From contig JAVBKX010000044.1 in the NCBI GenBank assembly GCA_031553835.1, positions 1-25,217 of the forward strand: DNA of 25,217 bases, in the 5' to 3' direction. The translations under genes and the position numbers were made by a program. Under the pieces are notes generated by a model that was given only the letters and a program-made list of their open reading frames with translations, made no database searches and was not told the origin of the DNA. The DNA comes from JAVBKX01 sp031553835 (GTDB taxonomy: Bacteria > Bacteroidota > Bacteroidia > Bacteroidales > Azobacteroidaceae). The first letter of the stretch is position 1; the number at the start of each line of letters is the position of its first letter. Below, piece by piece: positions 1 to 6,956 of this stretch.

Positions 1-22
1 GATTTTGGAAATAATTCTCTAG

Positions 23-592
23 ATAACTTTGAAGCAGAATGGAAATCCAGCAGTCAAAGGAATGCCGATTGAGGTTCCTGAAAGTGCAACAACTCTTGAA
101 CGTTTCAAAGAAATTTTGCATGAAGAGCATGGAGTAGAAAATAGCGCCAACTTCAATTTCTTCAACCAAGATGGAGTCGAAATACGCAATGACACCTTTA
201 TCCTTATCAAGGATGGCGAAATTGTCTATTACGAAAGGACTCCAGGAACTCCCTTTGATTTCAACAATATCTTGGCACAATATGAAATATTGGAAAAATT
301 AGGGAAAGGAGGATTTGGGAGTGTTCATAGAGGAAAACATAAGGAAACAAATAAGTTGGTGGCAGTGAAATATATGGATCTAACGGAATATAGTAATTTT
401 AATGAAAAGTTTAGTGTATCATGCAAGTAAATTGGATGAAATTTACAGAGAAGCTCAAGCATTAAAACGTTTATCTCATGGCAACATCGTCCAATTATAT
501 CATGCCTTCCTATGGAAAAATTACATTATCCTCATCATGGAACACGTCTCTGGTGGCGAACTAAGACAATATCTTAATACCAAAGGCTCAGA
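23..592 (+). CDS. Partial eukaryotic-type protein kinase, two exons
   Basis: N-terminal part of a eukaryotic Ser/Thr protein kinase. About 80 residues of a ubiquitin/doublecortin-like N-terminal region lead into a kinase domain with the glycine loop GKGGFGSV, the beta-3 motif VAVK (Lys codon 368-370), an alpha-C segment EIYREAQAL, and a hinge IILIMEHVSGGEL. It stops before the catalytic HRD and DFG motifs. The frame read from 29 runs into a stop at 428-430, but removing 22 nt (393-414) joins it in frame to the second half, giving TEYMYHASKLDEIYREAQ. An in-frame TAG at 20-22 marks the left limit unless it is sense in a ciliate code or a splice acceptor. The style resembles ciliate kinases from memory. 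Bacterial similarity on the opposite strand begins near 598, so this is probably protist DNA joined to a bacterial contig, not a bacterial gene. The kinase call is firm; the ciliate origin is inference. Confidence 0.7.
393..414 (+). other. Putative 22-nt spliceosomal intron in kinase fragment
   Basis: The segment starts GTAATTTT and ends GTTTAG, so it has GT..AG borders, and it is AT-rich. Removing it fuses codon A(392)+TG(415-416) into ATG and restores a continuous kinase domain between VAVK and the alpha-C helix. Its length and GTA...TAG borders match the very short introns known in ciliates such as Paramecium. A frameshift would also connect the two frames, but it would not predict clean splice borders at exactly the right phase. 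Confidence 0.6.
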
Positions 593-597
593 CATAA

Positions 598-1291
598 AAT
601 GTCCGAATGCATGACATATCATAAACAAGGCATTAAAATCGGGAGGTGGAAACAAAACCAAACTTCCCGCATGCCGGCCTAATGTGCTGTGATCTTCCAG
701 AGTTTTCTGTAAACGTTTTTCCAACACATCGACATTACGAAATTTTTCCCCTGCCAGAAAATGCGCATGATTTTCCAATGGAACGCCTTTGTAAAAAAAT
801 ATAACGTGTTTATCTATATTGTATTTGTGCTTTACAGCGCCCAACCCGACAAGCAACCGGTTACCTTCTTCATGCCGGTCAAAAAGATAAAAATCAATAT
901 CTCCAAATTCACGATGCTGAGGAACAGGATAGTATTGAGCCAATCCAATGCCTTTGAAGAGTAACATACTAATGCCTTTTTCAGTAAAGTGATTCACTAT
1001 ATCATTGGCCACTTCCACCTTTTGCGCATACCTGCGTTCAATAGCCGCCACATTAGCAGCCCAGGCTATTTTGATAGTACGCGATGGTTGTAACTCAATC
1101 GGCAAAAGTATTACGCCGTCAAAAACAATCGCATGAATGCCCTGATCGGCCGATAGCCGGTAAACTTCATTCCAAACGGCATCATCGGCTCTGTCTAACA
1201 ATGTTGTGTCGGGAGCTGTATTCCATAACGCAAGTTTTATTAAGGCAAACAGTAGTTGTTGAGGGTAAGTCAATTCATTGAAAGTATTCAT
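598..1291 (-). CDS. Nucleotidyltransferase-family protein, 3' truncated
   Basis: Resembles the putative nucleotidyltransferase family of Pfam NTP_transf_5. Visible motifs are a helical N-terminus, LLFKGIGLAQYYP, and REFGDIDFYLF, where the DID pair is the expected metal-binding acidic motif. Near the left end is FNALFMICHAFGHF, which matches the helical region just before the family's usual G.GLRQ..DW segment. That segment is missing: after residue ~232 the reading frame turns into antisense of the kinase and ends at 521, so the true gene is cut at the junction. The ATG at 1289-1291 overlaps the TGA of the upstream pqqD-like gene as ATGA, which decides this start; an in-frame ATG at 1330 would lie inside the upstream gene. 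Family members often sit with PqqD-like and HprK-like genes. The substrate is unknown. Confidence 0.7.
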
Positions 1292-1563
1292 ATTTCCAAA
1301 GCATTGCATGTTGACATCTGATCCACCCATTTATTCGCATCCGCTCTGGCTGTTGCCATATCTATATCAAAATGACTGACAAGCAACCGGGCGACATCAT
1401 CCAATGAAAATTCTTTGTCGCATAATTCACTCCAAAGCCATTTTGCAGTCGCGTTAAATGACGCTACTTTTGTCATATCCACCCCTACATGTCCTTGCAT
1501 AATCAATATATTTTCATCTGCAATGGATCTGATTTTAAGCTCTCTTTTTATTCGCATGATCAT
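1288..1563 (-). CDS. PqqD-family peptide-binding protein (RRE-like)
   Basis: A 91-residue protein with the PqqD layout: an N-terminal strand region (IKRELKIRSIADENILI), then a conserved segment FNATAKWLWSELCDKEFSLDDVARLLVSHFDIDMATARADANKWVDQM, corresponding to the family's 'LN.ta..iw.ll...t.eel...l...yd......dv..fl' pattern. PqqD folds bind leader peptides in ribosomal peptide (RiPP) pathways, and small PqqD-like genes in Bacteroidetes are often linked to nucleotidyltransferase and kinase genes. Here it is translationally coupled (ATGA) to the nucleotidyltransferase. A second in-frame ATG lies two codons downstream (1555-1557). No precursor peptide was identified in the 439 bases upstream. 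The family call is good; the RiPP role is inferred. Confidence 0.72.
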   Translation of the reverse strand: MIMRIKRELKIRSIADENILIMQGHVGVDMTKVASFNATAKWLWSELCDKEFSLDDVARLLVSHFDIDMATARADANKWVDQMSTCNALEI

Positions 1564-1621
1564 TCGATATTATTAGTTTTGATGTAAAGATGGAGTGAAA
1601 AATAAAAAAATATATGTCACC

Positions 1622-1656
1622 CATTCCGAAATATAAGACATACATTCCGAAATGTA
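1622..1656. promoter_or_regulatory. Operator-like direct repeat, 21-bp spacing
   Basis: Two near-identical 14-mers, CATTCCGAAATATA (1622-1635) and CATTCCGAAATGTA (1643-1656), start exactly 21 bp apart, or two helical turns. The second copy is also an inverted repeat, TACATT-CCGA-AATGTA. They lie 59-94 bp upstream of the leftward pqqD-like gene. Spacing and symmetry suggest binding of a regulator dimer or tetramer, but the factor is unknown. Confidence 0.4.
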
Positions 1657-1676
1657 GAATAACAGCGTCAGATCCG

Positions 1677-1816
1677 CACAGGGCGCAGGGCGAAAGGCAC
1701 AGGGCAAAAGGTAAAGGGCGAAAGGTACGAGGTACAGGGCGCAGGGTAAAGGATAACTGCGTGCAATTTCTTGCACCCTGCACCTTTCGCCTTGCACCCT
1801 GCACCTTTCGCCTTGC
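1677..1816. repeat. Tandem/inverted intergenic repeat element
   Basis: The right arm holds two perfect 21-bp tandem copies of TTGCACCCTGCACCTTTCGC+C (1771-1791 and 1792-1812). The left arm (about 1677-1752) holds degenerate reverse-complement copies of the same words, such as GGCGAAAGG and GCAGGG. The pair can form a long imperfect cruciform or hairpin around ~1753-1770. It is richer in GC than its surroundings. It fills the space between the divergent pqqD-like and DUF3575 genes. The element resembles the AT/GC-skewed dispersed repeats common between genes in Bacteroidetes. The reading frames that cross it are repeat artefacts. Confidence 0.65.
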
Positions 1817-1949
1817 ATTTAACTTTAAATAACTTAAGATATTTTGATTTTAATTAAAATATGCATTTATTTGCATTAATTATACGCATACATGGTTGTG
1901 AAACGAGTATTTAAAAATACACTGAAGAGCTGATTATTGGAAAACCATC

Positions 1950-1981
1950 TTGCAAATAAGCACATACATTAATTATTTTAC
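1950..1981 (+). promoter_or_regulatory. Weak candidate promoter of the appendage cassette
   Basis: TTGC at 1950-1953 is followed 20 bp later by TATTTTAC (1974-1981), a partial match to the Bacteroides -7 consensus TAnnTTTG. It is 21 bp ahead of the ATG at 2003. The rest of 1817-2002 is AT-rich and has no gene. The match is incomplete and other AT-rich sites could serve. Confidence 0.25.
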
Positions 1982-2002
1982 CTTAAATTTTTCTTCATTT
2001 AT

Positions 2003-2695
2003 ATGAAGCATAAAGTTTGGAGCAAGAGGTTTTTTCTTCCTGGTTTAAATATAAAAATCGGATTGGCTTTACTGGCTATAATCCTGGTCACCGGGATATC
2101 GTCCCACGCTCAGGAACCGGTTTATACAATACAGGCCAAAACCAGTTGCTACGATATGTTTTTCACTGTTAATTTATTTGATGTAAACAGCCGGATACGG
2201 AGCAACTCTGCAGCGGCAAAAGCATTGGACAACTACATAAGCGACTATATTTGGCACAATCAGGTCGATTCGGTTTCAGTCGCTGTTTCTATTGTAGCCT
2301 ACACTTCTATTGATGGAAACTGGAAATACAACGAAGATTTGTCGCAAAAACGGTTGAATGGTATCAAAGAATATCTATTCCACAATTATCCTGTATTGCA
2401 ACATTGCGCCATATCTGTCCTGAGCATGGGAGAAGACTGGGAAGGATTCAAAAACCAGGTTGAAGCAGACTCGCTCATTCCATTCCGCGACGAACTGACC
2501 TGCATCATCGATAGCACGCAATTGGAATGGGATCAGAAAGAAATCGCAATCAAACAATTAGGAAAAGGTAAAACATACGCCTACTTACAAAAAACATTTT
2601 ACCTGCTCAGCGAAAAGCATCTGTATGCATGGTATCTACCGCCTTATCAAAACCGATTGCAGTACAGCCAACCGAATTATCTACAGGAAAAATAG
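2003..2695 (+). CDS. OmpA-like N-terminal half of a DUF3575 outer-membrane protein (frameshifted)
   Basis: The protein begins with a long-n-region signal peptide (residues ~1-37, cleavage near SHAQ/EP). An OmpA-like region follows: VNSRIRSNSAAAKALDNYISDYI, then VSIVAYTSIDGNWKYNEDLSQKRLNGIKEYL, matching the 'G.aSpeG....N..Ls..R...v..yl' pattern found ahead of DUF3575 domains in Bacteroides. The last ~30 residues look unnatural. Adding one C at 2602-2603 would turn TFYLLSEK into TFYPAQRKASVCMVSTALSKP and join this frame to the next one without interruption. Such proteins occur at the head of Bacteroidetes fimbrillin (Mfa/Fim-like) operons, probably as outer-membrane anchors or channels. This is either a real 1-nt deletion or a sequencing error in a C run. 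Confidence 0.72.
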   Translation: MKHKVWSKRFFLPGLNIKIGLALLAIILVTGISSHAQEPVYTIQAKTSCYDMFFTVNLFDVNSRIRSNSAAAKALDNYISDYIWHNQVDSVSVAVSIVAYTSIDGNWKYNEDLSQKRLNGIKEYLFHNYPVLQHCAISVLSMGEDWEGFKNQVEADSLIPFRDELTCIIDSTQLEWDQKEIAIKQLGKGKTYAYLQKTFYLLSEKHLYAWYLPPYQNRLQYSQPNYLQEK

Positions 2696-3258
2696 AATAT
2701 ACGATTCCAAAGATCGTGCTTCCTCCCCGGGAAAAGCCGGTTGAAGCAATTCAGCCGACCCAGCATTGGGCAGTCAAAACAAATTTATTGCAATTAGGCG
2801 TCGGAATTGCCAATGTGGGAGTAGAGCTTCCCATTGCCCGCCAATTGTCGGTTGATATCCCATTCACTTATTCGCCTTATACTGTCGCTAATTCGTGGAA
2901 AATGCGCACATTGAGTTTCCAACCCGAATTGCGCTGGTGGTTGCACGACCAAATGAACGGGCATTTTGTCGGACTGCACACACATGTTGCCTATTACAAT
3001 ATAGCGTCTGATGATGAAGACCGTTACCAGGACAAAGACGGCAAGACTCCATTGTGGGGAGGCGGACTAAGCTACGGTTACGCACTTACTCTCAAAGGTC
3101 GCTGGGGAATGGAATTTACCTTAGGATTGGGATACGCCCATTTAAACTACGACATTTTTTACAATGTAAACAACGGAGAAAAATATGCCACAGAAACCAA
3201 AGATTATTGGGGCCTTACGCGCGCCGGCATCACGTTAATTTACAAATTCAACAAATAA
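2629..3258 (+). CDS. DUF3575 outer-membrane domain (C-terminal half of the same gene)
   Basis: A DUF3575-type domain: HWAVKTNLLQLGVGIANVGVELPIARQLSVDIPFTYSPY, ELRWWLHDQMNGHFVGLHTHVAYYNI, LWGGGLSYGYALTLKGRWGMEFTLGLGYAHLNYD, and a terminal GLTRAGITLIYKF strand. Alternating aromatic strands point to an outer-membrane beta-barrel. It has no signal peptide of its own, and the reading frame is open back to before 2602, so the ATG at 2629 is not a natural start. With one nucleotide restored, 2003-3258 would be a single ~418-residue protein. It ends 10 bp before the next gene, so the cassette is co-transcribed. Confidence 0.75.
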   Translation: MVSTALSKPIAVQPTELSTGKIEYTIPKIVLPPREKPVEAIQPTQHWAVKTNLLQLGVGIANVGVELPIARQLSVDIPFTYSPYTVANSWKMRTLSFQPELRWWLHDQMNGHFVGLHTHVAYYNIASDDEDRYQDKDGKTPLWGGGLSYGYALTLKGRWGMEFTLGLGYAHLNYDIFYNVNNGEKYATETKDYWGLTRAGITLIYKFNK

Positions 3259-3268
3259 AAGAGCAAAA

Positions 3269-4294
3269 ATGAAAGCATTAAAATACAAGCTGTTTTATCT
3301 GTTGTTGCCGGTTATCGGCCTCGTTGGCTGCGATACAGTACACGAATTTCCGGACGATAATCCGGTAGATCCATACTTGGTAGAAGTATCCATTTCGATC
3401 GATTTGAATATGTCGTTCGATACCGACACGATTTTTCAGACTTACGCCCAAATGCTCGAAGGCGACTACGACATACGTTACATCATTGATGTGTACAAAA
3501 AAGATGCTTCCCGCTCAGACAAGGTGACAGAACGGGTAACCCGGGTCATGAAAACTGAAAACGCCATTATTTCCAAAGGAATGTATCATATCACCGACAC
3601 CTTGCAACTACCTGTAGATCAATACGAAATAATTGCCTGGATCGATTTTGTAAATAAAGGTACCGCCACGGACAAATATTATGAAACGACCAGCCTGCAA
3701 CAAGTTTCCATTATGCCGCAAGCTGGGAAATACAGGGGATACAATACAACTAAAGATGCCTTTACGGGAAAATGCGATATGGACTTAACCCCCTATCGTC
3801 ACCAACGGTTTATACATTATGATGCTCTGATAGAAACAAAACGGCCTTTTGCTGTTTATCAGATCATCACTACCGATATCAATGAGTATATGACTTATCA
3901 TCAAACCCTGTCGTACTCATCCATTCGTCCCAGCACCACCAATTTGTACTACAATCTGTTTTTTCCGATGGGATACAACGCCTACCTCTTTGCCCCCGAC
4001 AATTTCAAATCAGGCATTCATTATACGCACGATATTATAGAAGTCATTCCCGAAAAAGAAGCCATCATTGCCTCCGACTTTGTCTTTGTGGAAAACGATA
4101 CGTTCTATTTTGTCGATTTTGAAATTATTTCGGCTGAAGGAAAACGGATCAATACAGTGAGCGGACTGAAAATCAATCTGCAACGAAATAAACTGACGAT
4201 CCTCAAATCGGAATTCCTGACCAAAGATTTGAATCCGGATGGAAAAATCGGAGTGGACGACAGTTTTACGGATGAAATAATTATACACATATAA
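3269..4294 (+). CDS. Fimbrillin-like lipoprotein with a C-terminal calcium-loop motif
   Basis: A 341-residue lipoprotein (signal peptide with lipobox LVGC, Cys21). It shares landmarks with the next gene product: YDIRYIIDVY (67-76), WIDFV (124-128), a DAF.G...DL segment and ..KRPFAVYQI, so the two are related. The fold resembles Bacteroidetes fimbrillin-like/DUF6562 lipoproteins; the exact family is not certain. Residues 320-331, DLNPDGKIGVDD, match a 12-residue EF-hand/dockerin-type Ca loop (D1, N3, D5, G6, I8, D12) placed just before the last strand FTDEIIIHI. The downstream paralogue lacks this loop. It is the middle gene of the cassette and is plausibly a minor or anchor subunit of a surface appendage, by analogy with Mfa2/FimB-type partners. 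Confidence 0.6.
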   Translation: MKALKYKLFYLLLPVIGLVGCDTVHEFPDDNPVDPYLVEVSISIDLNMSFDTDTIFQTYAQMLEGDYDIRYIIDVYKKDASRSDKVTERVTRVMKTENAIISKGMYHITDTLQLPVDQYEIIAWIDFVNKGTATDKYYETTSLQQVSIMPQAGKYRGYNTTKDAFTGKCDMDLTPYRHQRFIHYDALIETKRPFAVYQIITTDINEYMTYHQTLSYSSIRPSTTNLYYNLFFPMGYNAYLFAPDNFKSGIHYTHDIIEVIPEKEAIIASDFVFVENDTFYFVDFEIISAEGKRINTVSGLKINLQRNKLTILKSEFLTKDLNPDGKIGVDDSFTDEIIIHI

Positions 4295-4307
4295 ATTTTA
4301 TTAATCA

Positions 4308-4321
4308 GAGGGAATTCCCTC
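4308..4321. repeat. 14-bp perfect palindrome between the two fimbrillin-like genes
   Basis: GAGGGAATTCCCTC lies in the 37-bp gap between the two related lipoprotein genes. As RNA it can form only a 5-bp stem with a 4-nt loop and lacks a T tract, so it is not a convincing terminator. It may be a binding site or an mRNA processing element, or it may be chance. Confidence 0.35.
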
Positions 4322-4331
4322 ACAAACAAAA

Positions 4332-6881
4332 ATGAACAACATGAAAAGACAATTAAACTGGCTATTAGCCTTGTTGCTCGTCGCAATGTACTCCTGCTCC
4401 GACGACACTTACGATGTGGAACGCAACGATGGAATGGTGAATTTCACCGTGAAAACCTCGATTCCTTCCGGAATTAAAACCTATGCTTCCGAACATGGAG
4501 GCGCTACTAATGTGAAGGCTGCTGACTATGACCTTCGCTACATTTTGGAAGTCTGGACAAAGGAAACTCCAAGACGTTTGGCCTATCGCGGATACAAAAT
4601 TGTTTCTGACAATTTTACGACTACGGATGTAACCTTTACCGCCCGTTTGCTGGCGCTTGATTATGACTTTGTTTTTTGGGCGGATTTTGTTGCAAATGGA
4701 ACAACCGAAGCAACCGCACATGGGGCGGACTTACATTACAAAACAAACAACGGTATATCTGATGCCGACATCAAAGCAAATCCTGCAACAGCAGACCCGG
4801 GACTTACAGCCATAGAAATGATAGGCACTTATAAACTCTCTGATGATGCCCGTGATGCTTTCTATGCTTTAGAAACAGTTGATCTTACAACTACTGACCA
4901 AACATTAGGAACTATCAAACTGAAACGTCCATTTGGAAAGTTCCGTTTGATCGCTATCGATGCTATTGATGGCTATTTAGGAGAAGAAGTATTAAGTGCT
5001 AAAATGCAATACACTGGAGCAAATCCTACCACTTTACCCGCAGGATTTAATGCATTGACTGGAGAAGTGAACACAAGCAAAACGGTGGATGTTTCTACGG
5101 CATTAACGGCTGCTGTATCTAAAGAAATTCCCAAAAAAATCGATGGAACTGAATTAATAACAGGATTATCAAAAGAAGTGTATGTCCTTGGTTTTGATTA
5201 TATTTTTGCAGCTCCCGCGCAAACAGTTTCTTTTGAGGTAGGTGCATACAAAGATGCTGGCACTACTATCCAATTGGGAAGCAACAAAACGGTTTCCAAT
5301 ATTCCTATTGCTGAAAATAAATTAACCACTGTAATTGGTAATTTCTTCTCTAACAAAGGAGAGTTAACTGTTATTGTGAGTGATATATTTAATGATGAGA
5401 TTGTGATCGACACTCAAGCTAAAATCATCATTCAAGAAACATTGGCTGACTATCCAACCCTTGCTGATGCATTAAATGCTGTAGCAACCGGACAAACTAT
5501 TTTAGTACCTGCGGGAGTATATAACATTGGAACAGGCATCACCATCCCTGCTGGCGTTACAGTTAAGGGAGAAGGAATGGACAAAACTATTTTCAAGGTT
5601 TCTACAACTGCAGGAGGTCAAACTTCAGTGAATTTAGCTGGTACATTAGATGGTGTATGGGTTATGTATAATCCTAATCGTATTCCTGGTACTGCTTGGA
5701 ATGTAGAAAATCCAGCCGGTGTGTCAATGACAGCGGGAGCTTCTTTACTCAATAGCCGTGTAAGCGGACATAGAAACGGAGTTTATGCTAATAACACTAC
5801 AGGAATCACTATCACAGGCAATCAAATTTTGAAAAACCGAACAGGTATTCAATTTGCAAATGCAGTGGGTGCAACTGTTTCCAATAATACCATTACCGAC
5901 AATGAAACCATGGGTGTTCTGTTACTAAACTTAGGTGCTGGCGCTGCTGCAGCCTCGACTTTCTCTGGAAATACAATTACCGGTAACTGGGCTTCTGATT
6001 TTGAAAACAGGTGGGCTATTTCGAATGAAGTAACATTAGATGGTAACACATTCAGTAATGGAACAAAAACAATTGCTGTTTCCCCTACTTCCGGAGAAGG
6101 TAGTAGCACGGCTAATATCACCAAAGCAGGAACCACTTTTAAAGCAAATGTTGTAACAAATATTCCGGCCAATGTTACTCTTACCGGAAGTTCGTTTGTA
6201 AATACTTTCATGATTGGAGGAACTCCGTATGCTTCTTTAACTGATGCGGTGACTGCTGCAAATGCCGGAGATATTATTGAATTAACTGCCGGAACTTATC
6301 CTGTCAATACTACAATCACTGTCAATGAAGCGATAACAATTAAAGGAGCTCCGGGTTTTGCATCAAAAATTACCACCGATGGTGGCGCACAAGCCCTTCT
6401 ATTGACTGCTGGAGCTACGATCGATGGCATATCATTTGAAAAAACGGATAAAACAACTCAAAACTTAATTGGTATTCAATCTACAGGTGTAAGTATTATA
6501 AATTCGAAATTTGTAGGAGATTATGCGAATGGAGATGGAGAGGTGTCAAGAGCAATGGTTGTATCTCCGGGAGCTTCTGGTTTTACCATTTCAAATAATT
6601 ATTTTGAGAACTTGAGACAACCAGCATACATCGAGTCAAATGGTACTGTTACTAATAACACTGTCAAAGGTACCAGAGGCTTTGTAATTACAGAAGAAAC
6701 TAATGTAACATTGACTGGCAATACATTCTCCGGTAATTTCGGTGGCGAAATTTCAATCATCAATAATAGTAAGTCGTTATCTCATTTTTATGATGATGTA
6801 GCTACAATTAGTGCTGCTAACAACAATGCTTTTGTAAATAATCAGGTGACTGTACAAACTTTCGGTACAATAAATCCATAA
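4332..6881 (+). CDS. Fimbrillin-like lipoprotein fused to a right-handed beta-helix
   Basis: An 849-residue lipoprotein with lipobox MYSC (Cys22) followed by SDD, an acidic +2 to +4 signal like the Bacteroidetes surface lipoprotein export signal. Residues ~30-365 form a fimbrillin-like/DUF6562-type module: YDLRYILEVW, WADFV at 116-120, GTIKLKRPFGKFRLIAIDAID, and the closing strand FNDEIVI. Residues ~369-625 begin YPTLADALNAVATGQTILVP and continue as PbH1-type coils (ITITGNQILKNRTGIQF, ATVSNNTITDN). A second block from ~630 (YASLTDAVTAANAGDIIEL) repeats the pattern with more N-rich coils. No pectate-lyase catalytic set is apparent, so an adhesin or ligand-binding tip is more likely than an enzyme. 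A start at the second ATG (4341) is also possible. It is the last gene before a strong terminator. Family calls are solid for the beta-helix and moderate for the pilin-like part. Confidence 0.72.
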   Translation: MNNMKRQLNWLLALLLVAMYSCSDDTYDVERNDGMVNFTVKTSIPSGIKTYASEHGGATNVKAADYDLRYILEVWTKETPRRLAYRGYKIVSDNFTTTDVTFTARLLALDYDFVFWADFVANGTTEATAHGADLHYKTNNGISDADIKANPATADPGLTAIEMIGTYKLSDDARDAFYALETVDLTTTDQTLGTIKLKRPFGKFRLIAIDAIDGYLGEEVLSAKMQYTGANPTTLPAGFNALTGEVNTSKTVDVSTALTAAVSKEIPKKIDGTELITGLSKEVYVLGFDYIFAAPAQTVSFEVGAYKDAGTTIQLGSNKTVSNIPIAENKLTTVIGNFFSNKGELTVIVSDIFNDEIVIDTQAKIIIQETLADYPTLADALNAVATGQTILVPAGVYNIGTGITIPAGVTVKGEGMDKTIFKVSTTAGGQTSVNLAGTLDGVWVMYNPNRIPGTAWNVENPAGVSMTAGASLLNSRVSGHRNGVYANNTTGITITGNQILKNRTGIQFANAVGATVSNNTITDNETMGVLLLNLGAGAAAASTFSGNTITGNWASDFENRWAISNEVTLDGNTFSNGTKTIAVSPTSGEGSSTANITKAGTTFKANVVTNIPANVTLTGSSFVNTFMIGGTPYASLTDAVTAANAGDIIELTAGTYPVNTTITVNEAITIKGAPGFASKITTDGGAQALLLTAGATIDGISFEKTDKTTQNLIGIQSTGVSIINSKFVGDYANGDGEVSRAMVVSPGASGFTISNNYFENLRQPAYIESNGTVTNNTVKGTRGFVITEETNVTLTGNTFSGNFGGEISIINNSKSLSHFYDDVATISAANNNAFVNNQVTVQTFGTINP

Positions 6882-6906
6882 GATTCATATCGAATTATTC
6901 TTTCTT

Positions 6907-6943
6907 AAAAACCTCCGGGCTTCCTCGGCCCGGTGGTTTTTTA
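6907..6943 (+). terminator. Intrinsic terminator after the beta-helix gene
   Basis: The stem CCGGGC (6915-6920) pairs with GCCCGG (6928-6933). A T/T bulge and ACC/GGT pairs extend it, with a 7-nt loop, and TTTTTT follows the stem. It should end the appendage mRNA 14 bp before the C11 gene, leaving that gene to read-through or a promoter overlapping the terminator. Confidence 0.8.
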
Positions 6944-6956
6944 TTTATTTTAACTC

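Noticed and set aside
521..597. Extension of the nucleotidyltransferase frame to a stop at 521
   Set aside because: Those ~25 residues are the antisense of the kinase hinge region and do not resemble the family, so the gene is treated as truncated near 598.
1292..1330. Upstream ATG (1330) as start of the nucleotidyltransferase
   Set aside because: It would overlap the PqqD gene by 43 bp, whereas the ATG at 1291 gives the usual ATGA coupling.
1771..1812. Possible CRISPR array
   Set aside because: The two 21-bp units are directly abutting with no spacers, and no cas gene is present.
1535..1832. Several overlapping open frames on both strands rich in Cys, Pro and Arg
   Set aside because: They are translations of the tandem/inverted repeat element and show no protein family features.
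4365..4721. Antisense frame opposite the beta-helix gene
   Set aside because: The sense gene has a lipobox, a paralogous neighbour and clear domains; the antisense frame has none. Other antisense frames within this gene were rejected for the same reason.
4332..6881. Pectate lyase or other polysaccharide lyase activity for the beta-helix protein
   Set aside because: No recognisable catalytic Asp/Arg set of beta-helix lyases was seen, and the fusion to a pilin-like domain favours binding.
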